A stretch of 64,000 nucleotides of DNA from an uncultured Chloroflexota bacterium (GCA_937974245.1 CALJKV010000071.1:15611-79610); one strand, 5' to 3'. Positions 42,689-52,215 are shown, counted from the first letter of the stretch. Translations and numbers: made by a program. The notes: a model not told the origin generated them from the sequence alone.

Positions 42689-44161
42689 ATGCGTAAGTCA
42701 TTTCTATTTTTGACCGTCGTCCTGCTCGCCCTCATGTCTTTCAGTATTGTGGGAGCGCAGGGTGAATATGCTGGGCTGACTATTGTTGTCGCTACCCAGA
42801 CCGGCCCGTCCATCAGTGGCCCTATCAAGGATTTCGCCCCGGAATGGGAGGCCATGACCGGCGCTTCGGTGCAGGTGCAGGAATTCGCCTTTGGCGAACT
42901 ATTCGAGAAGATGCTGGCCTCGTTTGAGACTGGCTCAAATGACTTCGACATGCTGGTTTTCCCGGCGGACTGGGCGGGTGACTTCATGGCCCCCGGTTAC
43001 TTTGAACCCATCCCGCAGGAACTGCTGGACTCACTTGATCCTGCAGACATTGTCCCGCTGTATGCCAACCGCATCACCGCCTGGGGCGACACCATATACG
43101 CACTCCCCTATGACGGCGACTCCCACATGCTGTATTACCGCAAGGACCTCATCAATCCGGAATCTCCATATGCTGCCGACTTTGAGGCTGAATATGGTTA
43201 TCCATTGGATGAGCCGCAGACCTGGTCACAGTACTATGATATTGCGACCTTCTTCAATGGCCGTGAAGTCGATACCGCGGGCGAAATGGCCCCCATCTAT
43301 GGCGTAGCGGAAGCGCAGCGCCGTGATGCCCAGGCCTACTGGGTCTTCCTGTCGCACGCCGCCAGCTATGGCAAGATTCCGGGCAACCCCTGCTTCTTCT
43401 TTAGCTGCGACGACAGCTTCACCCCGCAGGTCAACAACCCCGGTTGGGTGGCCGCGCTGGATGACTACATCAAGTCGCGTGACCTGGGTTCACCGGAACA
43501 GATTCAGTGGGACGTGGCGCAGACTCGCGTGACCTTCCCGGCTGGCTGCTGCGCGATGAACATAGACTGGGGCGATGTAGGCCCGATCTCCTACAACCCC
43601 AATGCGTCGGTCATCATCGGCAATACCGGCTTTGCCGTGCTGCCCGCTGCGGACCACTACTGGAACTACGAAACCGGCGCATGGGTTGAAGAAGTCAACC
43701 GTGCACCGTTCATCGCCTTCGGTGGCTGGGTAATTGCCGTCGCCAAGGACAGCGATGTGAAGGAAGCCGCGCTCGATTTCGCCGCCTTCATGGCAGCGCC
43801 GGAAATGGTTAAACTGCTGGCCGTTACACCGGATACCGGTGTGAACCCGTCCCGCTACAGCCAGTTTGAAGATGTGCAGTTGTGGGTGGACGCGGGCTTC
43901 GACCAGGCTGGCGCTGAGGACTACCTCGACGCCGTGCTGAACACCATCGCTGACCCCAATGCCGTGCTTGACCTGCGTATTCGCGGTTCAGCGGAATACC
44001 TGCAAGCGCTGGACTTTGAAGTCAACCGCGCGCTGGCGAACGAAGTTTCTGCCCAGGAGGCCCTCGACAACGTCGCCGCCGCCTGGGATGCGATTTCTGA
44101 CCGTCTGGGACGTGCCGAACAGCTCGACCAATATCGGAACGCCGTCGGCTTCGGTGGCTAA
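42689..44161 (+). CDS. ABC transporter sugar-binding protein
   Basis: A 490-aa extracellular solute-binding protein of the family 1 (MalE-like) type. A perfect AGGAGG lies 7 bases before the ATG. The signal peptide is SFLFLTVVLLALMSFSIVGA with cleavage near AQG; there is no lipobox Cys. The mature protein shows the usual opening (GLTIVVATQTGPSISGP), a metal-free two-lobe pattern, and the aromatic ladder expected for carbohydrate binding. It delivers a sugar or oligosaccharide to the two permeases that follow. The gene starts a unit controlled by the adjacent LacI protein, probably. Confidence 0.93.
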   Translation: MRKSFLFLTVVLLALMSFSIVGAQGEYAGLTIVVATQTGPSISGPIKDFAPEWEAMTGASVQVQEFAFGELFEKMLASFETGSNDFDMLVFPADWAGDFMAPGYFEPIPQELLDSLDPADIVPLYANRITAWGDTIYALPYDGDSHMLYYRKDLINPESPYAADFEAEYGYPLDEPQTWSQYYDIATFFNGREVDTAGEMAPIYGVAEAQRRDAQAYWVFLSHAASYGKIPGNPCFFFSCDDSFTPQVNNPGWVAALDDYIKSRDLGSPEQIQWDVAQTRVTFPAGCCAMNIDWGDVGPISYNPNASVIIGNTGFAVLPAADHYWNYETGAWVEEVNRAPFIAFGGWVIAVAKDSDVKEAALDFAAFMAAPEMVKLLAVTPDTGVNPSRYSQFEDVQLWVDAGFDQAGAEDYLDAVLNTIADPNAVLDLRIRGSAEYLQALDFEVNRALANEVSAQEALDNVAAAWDAISDRLGRAEQLDQYRNAVGFGG

Positions 44162-44184
44162 CTTCTATCCGTAATGGCTTATGT

Positions 44185-44214
44185 CTGGGGGCGGGCACTA
44201 CTGCTCGCCCCCAG
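44185..44214 (+). terminator. GC-rich hairpin between binding-protein and permease genes
   Basis: CTGGGGGCGGGC / GCTCGCCCCCAG, 12 bp with one G-U pair and a 6-base loop, 24 bases after the binding-protein stop. Without a T-run it is likely an mRNA 3'-end stabiliser or partial terminator, giving more binding protein than permease, a common arrangement in sugar ABC operons. Confidence 0.6.
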
Positions 44215-44269
44215 CAGTAAGTAGTGCTTATTGTAGACAACTGGTTTCAGCCCTTTTGAGAGGTGAGTT

Positions 44270-45274
44270 TTGTCTGAAACAGAAATCCAGGTCCGAAAGA
44301 CAGGTGCTGCCCCCAGCAAAGGGAGCCGCGAAGATACCATTATGAAGCGCGTTTTTCTCTCGCCGGCGGTGGTTATCATTCTGTTATTCTCAATCTTCCC
44401 CCTCATCTGGTCATTAGGAATCAGCTTTACCGATGTGCAGCGGGGCGGCTCGGCGGCAATATCCGCTGCCCAGGTGGAAAACCCGGATTACAATGGGTTT
44501 CTAGGTATGGGCTTTGAGGTCACGCTCCGCAATTACCAGCGGATTTTAGAAGATTCACGCCTGCATACGACAGCCCGAAATACGCTTTTTTATGTCGTCG
44601 CCGGCATTACAATTCAATATGTCATCGGTTTTGGGCTGGCAGTGGTACTGAACCAGGAATTCCGCTTCAGGCGGATTTTCCGTGTGTTGTTCCTGCTGCC
44701 AATGATGACCACACCTGTCGCGGCAGCTTATACCGGGCGCATGATTTTCGACCAGTCGTTAGGCCCGATGGCGGATCTATTCAAGCATGTTTCCCAGTTT
44801 TTGGGGTTGGCTACCGCTATTCGTGTCCCCTGGATGACTGACCCCGGTGTTGCGCCCTGGACGCTGGTCATTGTGGATAGTTGGCAGTGGATACCTTTTG
44901 TCACGCTCATCATCCTGGCGGCACTGCAAGGAATGCCGGAAGAACTCTACGAGGCGGCGCGGGTAGATGGCGCGAATGGCTGGCAGATATTCTGGAAGAT
45001 CACATTCCCGATCCTGCTGCCGATTTCGGTCACGGTCATCATGATCCGGGGGCTGGAAATCTTCAAGATTATTGACGTGATTGTGATTATGACCGGCGGC
45101 GGGCCAGGTTCTTCCACCGAGTCGTTGACGATGTACATTAAAGATACGGCGCTCCAATTCGGCAATTTTGGCTATGCGGCGGCGATTTCGTATGTGCTGC
45201 TGGTACTGGTGATTGCCTTTACGACAGCGATTTTGGCACTTTCGCGTCGCCTTGTCCCGCAGAATCGTGCTTGA
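44270..45274 (+). CDS. sugar ABC transporter permease 1 (MalF-like)
   Basis: A 334-aa inner-membrane protein. It starts at TTG 44270 with AGAGGTGA upstream; ATG 44342 would remove the 24-residue polar tail. About six hydrophobic segments and the permease signature EELYEAARVDGANGWQIFWK (EAA loop that docks the ATPase, about residues 222-241) are clear. It forms the translocation pore with the next protein. Its substrate comes from the upstream binding protein. Confidence 0.93.
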   Translation: MSETEIQVRKTGAAPSKGSREDTIMKRVFLSPAVVIILLFSIFPLIWSLGISFTDVQRGGSAAISAAQVENPDYNGFLGMGFEVTLRNYQRILEDSRLHTTARNTLFYVVAGITIQYVIGFGLAVVLNQEFRFRRIFRVLFLLPMMTTPVAAAYTGRMIFDQSLGPMADLFKHVSQFLGLATAIRVPWMTDPGVAPWTLVIVDSWQWIPFVTLIILAALQGMPEELYEAARVDGANGWQIFWKITFPILLPISVTVIMIRGLEIFKIIDVIVIMTGGGPGSSTESLTMYIKDTALQFGNFGYAAAISYVLLVLVIAFTTAILALSRRLVPQNRA

Positions 45275-45282
45275 GGTACTGA

Positions 45283-46149
45283 ATGATGAAACGCCGAAAA
45301 TGGTGGCACTCACTAGGTCTGTACGCGGTAATTCTGTTCTGGTCGTTTATCGTAATCTTCCCATTTTACTGGCTGTTTACCACTTCGTTAAAACAGCCGC
45401 TGCATGTGGCCCGCGGCCCGCGCTATATCCCCTTCGTGGACTTCCAGCCGACGACGGAGCATTGGCAGGAGCTGTTTACGGGTGTCCAGGGGGACACAAC
45501 GATCCGCCATTTCAACAACAGCGTGATTGCCGCAATCGGTAGTACCATTCTGTCGGTGATAGTGGGCGCTATGGCTGGGTATGGACTCTCGCGCTTCCAG
45601 TATTACTGGCGGATATTGGGGTGGCGAAACGACAATATCGCCTACTGGATTATTTCGCAGCGGTTCTTGCCACCGGCGCTGTTTGTGGTGCCGTTCCTGG
45701 TGATCTATTCGACTTTCCGCCTGATTGATACCCACATCGGTCTGATTCTCGTGTATACCATGATTAACATCCCCTTCGCTGTGTGGATTATGCGCGACTT
45801 CTTCGATACGCTGCCGGTGGATATGGAGGAAAGTGCGCGAGTGGATGGTGCGACCCGTTGGCAGACCTTCATGAAGATTGTACTGCCTCTGAGTACGCCT
45901 GGTCTGGTTTCAATCGCGGTTTTCTCGTTTATTTTCTCCTGGAACGAGTTTCTTTTCTCGTTGATGCTCACGAACTTTAACGCAATCACGCTGCCGGTTC
46001 TGATCGCCGGCCAAAACAGCACGCGCGGCATTCAGTGGTGGTCTATCTCCGCGCTGACGCTAGTGGCGGCGGTGCCGGTGATTGTCATCAGCCTGCTGCT
46101 ACAGCGCTTTATCACCCGTGGTCTGACCGCCGGGGCGATTAAGGGGTAG
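45283..46149 (+). CDS. sugar ABC transporter permease 2 (MalG-like)
   Basis: A 288-aa membrane protein with about six helices and the EAA loop MEESARVDGATRWQTFMKIV (about 183-202). It starts at ATG 45283, 8 bases after the first permease stop. No ATP-binding protein is encoded in the locus, which is normal for CUT1 transporters that share a common MsmK/UgpC-type ATPase encoded elsewhere. It is followed 73 bases later by the DapA-like gene. Confidence 0.93.
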   Translation: MMKRRKWWHSLGLYAVILFWSFIVIFPFYWLFTTSLKQPLHVARGPRYIPFVDFQPTTEHWQELFTGVQGDTTIRHFNNSVIAAIGSTILSVIVGAMAGYGLSRFQYYWRILGWRNDNIAYWIISQRFLPPALFVVPFLVIYSTFRLIDTHIGLILVYTMINIPFAVWIMRDFFDTLPVDMEESARVDGATRWQTFMKIVLPLSTPGLVSIAVFSFIFSWNEFLFSLMLTNFNAITLPVLIAGQNSTRGIQWWSISALTLVAAVPVIVISLLLQRFITRGLTAGAIKG

Positions 46150-46222
46150 GGACTGCTTGCACAACCGCCCCAACCGCATTATAGTTTTGGCTGAGTATCA
46201 GGAAGGGGCGAAGGCAAAAACC

Positions 46223-47191
46223 ATGATAGTTAACCCGCTGACTATGCTGCGTCCCCGGCGCAAAATCACGGGAATTTCAGCCATCTTGCTGCCGTTTACA
46301 GCGGCGGGCGGGATTGACTGGGATGGGCTGCGCGGTCACATCCGGCGTACAGCGGAGGCTGGCATCATGCCCGCCGTCAACATGGATACCGGCTACGCCA
46401 ACCTGATTAGTGAGGCCGAACGTGCCCAGGTCTTGCGCTTGACTGCGGAAACATTGGGTGAGGGAGTATTCGTTGCAGGGGCGTTCGTGGCCGATAGTCC
46501 GGGCGAAAAGTGGGACGCTGATGCTTACTGCTGGCAGGTCGAGGCTATCCAGGAGGCTGGCGGCATCCCCATCATTTTCCAGTCCTTTGGGCTGACCCAG
46601 CAGGACAATGAGGACATCGTACGGTCATATAGCCGCATCGCAGAAAATACCGACCAGTTCATCGCCTTTGAACTGGGGACGATGTTCGCCCCATTTGGTG
46701 CGATTTATGATCTGGAAACCTATGCAGCGCTGATGAATATCCCCCAGTGCAGCGGCGCGAAACATTCGTCGCTCAGCCGCCAGCTTGAATGGGAACGACT
46801 GGTGCTGCGTGACGCAACCCGCCCCGATTTCAAGGTGTTCACCGGCAATGATCTGGCAATTGATATGGTGATGTACGGTAGCGACTATCTGCTTGGCCTG
46901 AGTACCTTCGCGCCCGACCTGTTCGCTCGGCGTGATGCCCTTTGGCTGGCGGGCAATGCGGACTTCTACGAACTCAACGACCTGCTGCAATACCTGGGAT
47001 TCTTTGCGTTCCGCGCCCCGGTCCCGGCCTATAAACACTCTGCTGCCCAGTTTCTCAATCTGCGTGGTTGGATCGCCAGCGACAGGCCGCATCCTGCCGG
47101 GGGGCGCCGTCCGGCTAGCGACGTTGCCGTGTTGCGGGATATCGCGGAACGGTTGGGTGTACTCACCACTTATTCGGTCATACCAGGGTAA
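46223..47191 (+). CDS. dihydrodipicolinate synthase-like (DapA-family) aldolase/dehydratase
   Basis: A 322-aa class I aldolase-fold enzyme. ATG 46223 has AAGG about 8 bases upstream; a longer frame would begin with a poor TTG. The opening KITGISAILLPFTAAGGIDW and the Schiff-base Lys180 in GAKHSS are typical. DapA itself is not expected here, given the position next to transporters: the N-acetylneuraminate lyase/KDG aldolase/dehydratase branch is more likely. It may cleave or dehydrate a keto-acid or ketose. It precedes the flavin enzyme by 12 bases. Confidence 0.82.
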   Translation: MIVNPLTMLRPRRKITGISAILLPFTAAGGIDWDGLRGHIRRTAEAGIMPAVNMDTGYANLISEAERAQVLRLTAETLGEGVFVAGAFVADSPGEKWDADAYCWQVEAIQEAGGIPIIFQSFGLTQQDNEDIVRSYSRIAENTDQFIAFELGTMFAPFGAIYDLETYAALMNIPQCSGAKHSSLSRQLEWERLVLRDATRPDFKVFTGNDLAIDMVMYGSDYLLGLSTFAPDLFARRDALWLAGNADFYELNDLLQYLGFFAFRAPVPAYKHSAAQFLNLRGWIASDRPHPAGGRRPASDVAVLRDIAERLGVLTTYSVIPG

Positions 47192-47203
47192 GGGAACTGA
47201 AGA

Positions 47204-48646
47204 ATGCCCTTAATGTACCGTCGTGTCGCCCAACTGCGCACACCTCAGGACTTCCGCCACTATGCCGCCGCCATTGGCGCGGATTTCCCATTTGATGATG
47301 TCCTGGCCGTTGGCGATGATGCCCCACTGGCGCAGCCCTATTCCTACAAAGACGTCCGGCTGAACAATCGCTTTTGCATCCTGCCGATGGAAGGCTGGGA
47401 CGGCACCCCAGACGGTCATCCCACTGAGCTTACGCGGCGGAGATGGGAGCGCTTTGGACTGAGTGGGGCGGCGCTGATCTGGGGGGGCGAGGCGGTGGCT
47501 GTGCGTCACGATGGCCGTGCTAACCCCAATCAGCTTCTCCTCAACGAGACTACAGTGAGCAGCATCGCCGGGCTCCGTGATAGTCTGCTGCAAGCACATC
47601 GCCAGGCGGCGACTTATGCCGGGGATGTGCCGTTCACTGGCTTGCAGCTCACACATTCTGGGCGTTTTGCTCGCCCCAGTGGGGGACTCGAACCGCGCAC
47701 GCTCTACCGCCACCCGCTGCTTGACCGGAAATTTCACGTAGACAGTGCCCGCGCCATCTTGTACGACGACGAAATAGATCGTCTCGTGGAAGATTTCATC
47801 ACGGCGGCAGTGCTGGCGCAGCAGGCAGGGTTCGACTTTGTAGACATCAAGCACTGTCACGGCTACCTGGGGCACGAATTCCTGACCGCGATAGATCGGG
47901 ATGGCAATTACGGCGGGAGCTTCGAGAATCGTACCCGTTTTCTACGGAATATTACTGCCGGTATTCGCAGCGCCGCGCCGGGACTGGACATCGGTGTGCG
48001 TCTGAGCGCCTTCGACTGGATTCCCTTCCGGCCCGGCGCGGATGGTACGGGCGAGCCGGAAACGATGGATGGTGGGCGTTACCCATATGCCTTCGGCGGA
48101 GACGGCGGTGGCCTTGGCATTGATCTGACCGAACCAAAACGCTTCCTTGACCTGTTGCTCGATCTCGATATTCACCTTGTCAACATCACGGCAGGCAGCC
48201 CGTACTATGTGCCGCATATCCAGCGTCCGGCGCTGTTTCCGCCTTCGGATGGCTACCAACCACCGGAAGACCCGCTCCTGGGTGTGTCCCGGCAGATCAG
48301 TGTCACGACGCAATTGAAGCAATACCGCCCCGAACTCTTGTTTGTCGGGTCAGGCTATTCCTACTTGCAGGAGTGGCTGCCAAATGTCGGGCAGGCGGTG
48401 GTACGGGCGGGGATGGCCGACTTTATCGGGCTGGGACGCATGGTGCTGACCTATCCCGAAATGCCCGCCGATGTGCTGACCGGCCAACCGCTGAGACGAA
48501 AACAAATCTGCCGTACCTTCAGCGATTGCACCACCGCCCCACGCAAAGGTATGGTTTCCGGGTGCTTCCCGCTTGATGATTTCTACAAGCAGCGCCCGGA
48601 GTATGACCAGTTAGCCGCGCTGAAAAAAGCGGAAAAAGACGGATAG
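47204..48646 (+). CDS. NADH:flavin oxidoreductase, Old Yellow Enzyme family
   Basis: A 480-aa FMN-binding TIM barrel. Visible family motifs: RFCILPMEGWDG at the N-terminus, the substrate and flavin loop QLTHSGRFARP, and DFVDIKHCHGYLGHEFLT with the His/His or Cys/His pair used in proton transfer; the later GLGRMVLTYP is the flavin phosphate loop. There is no C-terminal iron-sulfur/NAD domain as in 2,4-dienoyl-CoA reductases, but CRTFSDCTTAPRKG near 430 keeps two Cys. It reduces an activated C=C bond or oxidises a sugar-derived substrate; which one is unknown. Confidence 0.88.
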   Translation: MPLMYRRVAQLRTPQDFRHYAAAIGADFPFDDVLAVGDDAPLAQPYSYKDVRLNNRFCILPMEGWDGTPDGHPTELTRRRWERFGLSGAALIWGGEAVAVRHDGRANPNQLLLNETTVSSIAGLRDSLLQAHRQAATYAGDVPFTGLQLTHSGRFARPSGGLEPRTLYRHPLLDRKFHVDSARAILYDDEIDRLVEDFITAAVLAQQAGFDFVDIKHCHGYLGHEFLTAIDRDGNYGGSFENRTRFLRNITAGIRSAAPGLDIGVRLSAFDWIPFRPGADGTGEPETMDGGRYPYAFGGDGGGLGIDLTEPKRFLDLLLDLDIHLVNITAGSPYYVPHIQRPALFPPSDGYQPPEDPLLGVSRQISVTTQLKQYRPELLFVGSGYSYLQEWLPNVGQAVVRAGMADFIGLGRMVLTYPEMPADVLTGQPLRRKQICRTFSDCTTAPRKGMVSGCFPLDDFYKQRPEYDQLAALKKAEKDG

Positions 48647-48652
48647 TCGCTT

Positions 48653-49492
48653 CTACCAGAGTTTCCAGCCCCGTTTTTTGGGTTCTGATGGGGGTTCTGA
48701 TTCCGTGCCGAGTTTCTTGAGCGTATCGCGGGCGGCCTGCCCGACGCTGGTGGACGGCTCACCGGGACGATCACCTTGCCAGGCGATGGCCTTATCACCC
48801 AGCAGGGCTTTGATCGGCTCAATGGCACGTTTGTCGCCAAAATTCCCCAGCTCGACAATCGCCACCGCCCGTCTGTGAGGATTTTCGTCCTGCAACTGGG
48901 CAATCAGGATGTCTACTGGTCGCTGGTCGTTGAAGGCCCGCAGGCCGCGCAGAGCATGATCCGAAACGCCGGGTTCGCGCTTTTTGAAAACATCAAACAG
49001 TAAGTCAGCAGTGGCCGGGTCATTCAGGCGGACGACCAACTGCACTGTGGCCTGACGATCTGTGTTGGTAAAGGTATCCTCGGTCAGTATGCGTGTCGTA
49101 TATGCGATTACCCACTCGCGTTCACCGAGTTTATCAACGGCATTCAGCAAGTAACTGCGGGGGAAGGGTTCACTTTCTTCTACGACTAACTGCTGGATAA
49201 GGGGCAGGGCGCTCTGTTCCTGCTGTTCGGCCAGTGCCAGCGCCGCAAAACCGCGCACGAGGGCATCTGCATCCTTGAGGCAGTTCAACAGTGGTGGAAT
49301 AACTCTTTTGTCCTTGATTTGCTGGAAGAGGGTGATTACACCTTTGCGCTGCCAATCGCTGGGGGTGTCGAGCGCGGCGATCAGGGGTTCAACCGCGCCA
49401 CTACCCAGGGCGACTAGCGCACTGCGGGCTGCGTCGCGGGTTTTCGTATCCTGGCTGGTGATCCGGTCAATAAGCTGCTGAATATCGGTCAT
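48653..49492 (-). CDS. HEAT-repeat protein
   Basis: A 279-aa all-helical protein from ATG 49492 (MTDIQQLIDRITSQDTKTRD). About six to seven HEAT/PBS-lyase-type repeats are visible, such as AARSALVALGSGAVEPLIAALD, VIPPLLNCLKDADALVRGFA, VAIVELGNFGDKRAIEPIKA. It has no enzymatic motif and no signal peptide. Such proteins are scaffolds or phycobilin-type lyases; the short repeats and charged tail (EPPSEPKKRGWKLW) give no more. It is convergent with the flavin enzyme gene, 6 bases apart. Confidence 0.88.
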   Translation of the reverse strand: MTDIQQLIDRITSQDTKTRDAARSALVALGSGAVEPLIAALDTPSDWQRKGVITLFQQIKDKRVIPPLLNCLKDADALVRGFAALALAEQQEQSALPLIQQLVVEESEPFPRSYLLNAVDKLGEREWVIAYTTRILTEDTFTNTDRQATVQLVVRLNDPATADLLFDVFKKREPGVSDHALRGLRAFNDQRPVDILIAQLQDENPHRRAVAIVELGNFGDKRAIEPIKALLGDKAIAWQGDRPGEPSTSVGQAARDTLKKLGTESEPPSEPKKRGWKLW

Positions 49493-49601
49493 GATAGGTC
49501 TGCTTTTCAATGATATGATGAGCGTTCAATCGTCTACTGTAGCGCAGGCTTAAAAGGCACACAAGTGGGCAAAAACCGCCCACCAGCAAGGGACAGATAC
49601 A

Positions 49602-50684
49602 ATGGCAAAACTGCGGGCTGCATTGATTGGTACTGGTCTGATTGTTGGTAATCACATGCAGGCTCTGGCCCACGAAGCGGGGCGACTTGATCTCGTGGCG
49701 GCGGTGGATACGGACCCCGTCACGCTGGACGCCTTTGGCAAACAGTATCACGTCACGAACCTGTATACGGATAGCGGGGCGATGCTGGCGGAACAGCGGC
49801 CCGACCTGGTGATTATTGGCACGCCGCCGGCCACCCACCGGGTGCTGTGTATCGAAGCGATGGAAGCGGGCACGGATGTTCTGTGTGAAAAACCGATTGC
49901 AGCATCTTTGCGGGAACTTGATGACATCCAGGCCGCCGAGCGACGCACCGGACGCACCTGTACCAGTGTGTTCCAGTGGCGTTATGGCTCTGGCGGGCAG
50001 CATGTCCGGCGCTTAATCACTGCCGGCGCCCTGGGCAGGCCGCTGGTCGGGGTGTGTCACACGCTTTGGTATCGTGACATGGCCTATTACCGGATCCCCT
50101 GGCGCGGCAAATGGCGGACTGAAATCGGCGGCACATCAATGGGGCATGGTATCCATGCGATGGATTTTTTCCTGTGGCTGATGGGGGATTGGGTCGAAGT
50201 ACAGGCTATGCTGGGGACGCTCGACCATGATATTGAAGTAGAAGATGTCTCGCTGGCGCTGGTTCGCTTCGAGAGTGGCGCAATGGGCAGCATTGTCAAT
50301 AGTGCCGTTTCACCCCGGCAGACCTCGTATTTGCGCCTGGACTTCCAGCGGGCCACGATTGAACTGGAACACCTGTATCACTATCGAAACGACCACTGGC
50401 GTCTTTCGATCCCGGACGGCGCGACATATACCGATGAACTGGCCTCATGGTCGGCGCTGGGTGCTGATGTCGAGGCGCACCAGACGGCCCAGCTCACTGC
50501 CGTACTGGATTCGCTGGAGCAGGGTGAACGCCCGCTGACGAGTGGGGCGGAACTGCGGCGGACAATGGAATTTATGGCGAGTCTGTATAAAGCGGCTTTC
50601 ACCCGTCAGCCCGTCTTGCGTGGGACGATTGGCCCGGACGACCCGTTCTACGCCAGCATGAATGGGACGCTTGCTGAACCGTGA
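49602..50684 (+). CDS. Gfo/Idh/MocA-family dehydrogenase
   Basis: A 360-aa NAD(P)-dependent sugar dehydrogenase-like protein. AAGGGA lies before the ATG. Rossmann domain at about 4-120 (LRAALIGTGLIVGNHMQALA, VIIGTPPATHR, the EKPIA motif in VLCEKPIAAS), then the alpha/beta dimerisation domain with GHGIHAMDFFLWLMG containing the usual His. Members oxidise inositol, glucose, 1,5-anhydrofructose or similar. It diverges from the HEAT gene across 110 bases and might serve the neighbouring sugar locus. Confidence 0.92.
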   Translation: MAKLRAALIGTGLIVGNHMQALAHEAGRLDLVAAVDTDPVTLDAFGKQYHVTNLYTDSGAMLAEQRPDLVIIGTPPATHRVLCIEAMEAGTDVLCEKPIAASLRELDDIQAAERRTGRTCTSVFQWRYGSGGQHVRRLITAGALGRPLVGVCHTLWYRDMAYYRIPWRGKWRTEIGGTSMGHGIHAMDFFLWLMGDWVEVQAMLGTLDHDIEVEDVSLALVRFESGAMGSIVNSAVSPRQTSYLRLDFQRATIELEHLYHYRNDHWRLSIPDGATYTDELASWSALGADVEAHQTAQLTAVLDSLEQGERPLTSGAELRRTMEFMASLYKAAFTRQPVLRGTIGPDDPFYASMNGTLAEP

Positions 50685-50746
50685 AATTCCCGGCATATCG
50701 CCCCAAACTGGATGGGACAGGCGGCGTCCCTGGGGCGGTTGCCACC

Positions 50747-51961
50747 TCACCGCCTGCGATGAGCGGTCTTTGTCGCTTCCAGCATGTCGGTGAATTTCTC
50801 GCCAATCGCCCGCCAGTCATATTGGTTGCGTACCAGTTCCAGGGCATTCTGGCGCAGGCTTTCCCGCAGTTCCGCGTCCTGGAGCAAACGCAGGACGGCA
50901 TCGGCCAGCGCGGGGGGAGAATCGGCAATCAAAATGTCGCGCCCGGATTCCGCAGCCAGCCCTTCTGCTCCTTTGCTGGTCGCCACCACCGGCACGCCCA
51001 ATGCCATTGCTTCGAGAATCTTCAGCCGGGTTCCGCCTCCTTGCAGCAGCGGCGCGATGCTCACCATACTACGGGCAATCACCGGGCGGATGTCATCCAC
51101 ATAGTCGGTGAAGATGACACCGGGGTGCGGCGGCAGGCTTGCCTGAGTTGCCGTGTCCGTCTTGCCGGTGATGCGCAGCGTCACCTTCGGGCGCTGCTGG
51201 CGGATAAGCGGCCATACCTCACCCAGGAAGTACATCATCGCCGCATGATTGAAGTTGAAGCTCAATGCGCCTGAAAATATCAGAGTGTCGGCATCTGGTT
51301 GGCCGTAATCTCCTCCTAACCCGGCCAGGTCAGCGCCATTGGGGATGATCGGCAGCGTTGCTTTGTGTTCCGGGGCGACGCCCGCGACACACACCTGTTC
51401 CTCAATGGAAGGTACTGTGCAGGCATCGAACTCGGCCAGTAGCCGCCGCACATACTGTGCCGTTTTCCACCAGCGCATCTGCCACCCCACCCGGCTTTTC
51501 ATACCCTGGGCGCTGTCCCGCGCACTCTGGTACGCCGCCAATTCTAGGTCTTCCATTACGCGGGGGAGATGGGGATAGGGCAGGGCATAATGGCTCATCC
51601 CGCCCACCGGCCCGGCTTCATGCGCGATAATCAAGTCCGGCCACCCTCTGGCGACACATTCCGCTATCGCCGCTGCCACCGCCGGATCATAGCTATTGAC
51701 GAGGTGGCGTGGCATCGGGGCGAAGTAGCCTGGCAGCTCGGCCAGCCCGCGTTTATGGAACATCGGGCCGTGATGAGTGCTGATGACCTGGCAGAATGGT
51801 ACCAACGACTGGATATGCACGTCAGTGGGCATTGGGTCAGCAAAGCCGATGATTCCGATTTCATGGTGCTGGGCAAGCTGCTGCATGAGATGGTAAATCC
51901 GCAGCTTTGCGCCGTTATCGGATGGAAATGGAAACCAGTGAGAGAGCCAGAGAATGCGCAA
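50747..51961 (-). CDS. glycosyltransferase, GT4-like
   Basis: A 404-aa retaining glycosyltransferase of GT-B fold. The opening WLSHWFPFPSDNGAKLRIYH has the usual nucleotide-sugar/acceptor loop, and the C-terminal donor site shows the EX7E-like GGGTRLKILEAMALGVPVVA. Its N-terminal half resembles the stress-response GT4 group that acts on a lipid or polysaccharide acceptor (PxxxNGxxxR is typical of Alr/WbuB-like members). It would add a sugar to an envelope or exopolysaccharide acceptor. It is convergent with the dehydrogenase gene and stands alone. Confidence 0.88.
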   Translation of the reverse strand: MRILWLSHWFPFPSDNGAKLRIYHLMQQLAQHHEIGIIGFADPMPTDVHIQSLVPFCQVISTHHGPMFHKRGLAELPGYFAPMPRHLVNSYDPAVAAAIAECVARGWPDLIIAHEAGPVGGMSHYALPYPHLPRVMEDLELAAYQSARDSAQGMKSRVGWQMRWWKTAQYVRRLLAEFDACTVPSIEEQVCVAGVAPEHKATLPIIPNGADLAGLGGDYGQPDADTLIFSGALSFNFNHAAMMYFLGEVWPLIRQQRPKVTLRITGKTDTATQASLPPHPGVIFTDYVDDIRPVIARSMVSIAPLLQGGGTRLKILEAMALGVPVVATSKGAEGLAAESGRDILIADSPPALADAVLRLLQDAELRESLRQNALELVRNQYDWRAIGEKFTDMLEATKTAHRRR

Positions 51962-52041
51962 CGTGTGTATCCCCCCTTGTTAAGAACCCCGATTTAACCG
52001 GATGATAATCGCCTCTTGTAGCGTATCCTACCCGAAATGCC

Positions 52042-52071
52042 TTGCAGAGTGCTGAAGAACTATGGTAGACT
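52042..52071 (+). promoter_or_regulatory. candidate promoter of CNNM/CorC gene leader
   Basis: TTGCAG (52042-52047) and TAGACT (52066-52071) with an 18-base spacer. It would start a leader of about 180 bases before the TTG at 52257. Confidence 0.4.
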
Positions 52072-52166
52072 AGCACCATCATTTAACGGATTGCCGCTAT
52101 CTAATAAACCGTGTCAGAGGATATTCCCGATCACGCGCAAGTGTGTCACAGGTATATACGCCCATT

Positions 52167-52215
52167 ATACCGGGGGTAAGACTGCTTTGGGTCGTCTTAT
52201 CGTCCGGTATTTTTT
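52167..52215 (+). terminator. leader terminator/attenuator before CNNM/CorC gene
   Basis: ATACCGG (52167-52173) pairs with CCGGTAT (52204-52210). Inside, GTAAGAC and GTCTTAT nest. The outer stem runs into a T-run (52210-52215). It lies 41 bases before the start codon and behind the candidate promoter, so it would stop transcription unless disrupted. This fits an attenuator or riboswitch expression platform, possibly for a divalent cation since the gene belongs to the CNNM/CorC group. Confidence 0.5.

Noticed and set aside
46157..46222. Upstream TTG start for the DapA-like gene
   Set aside because: The 22 added residues are not family-like; ATG 46223 has an AAGG at good distance.
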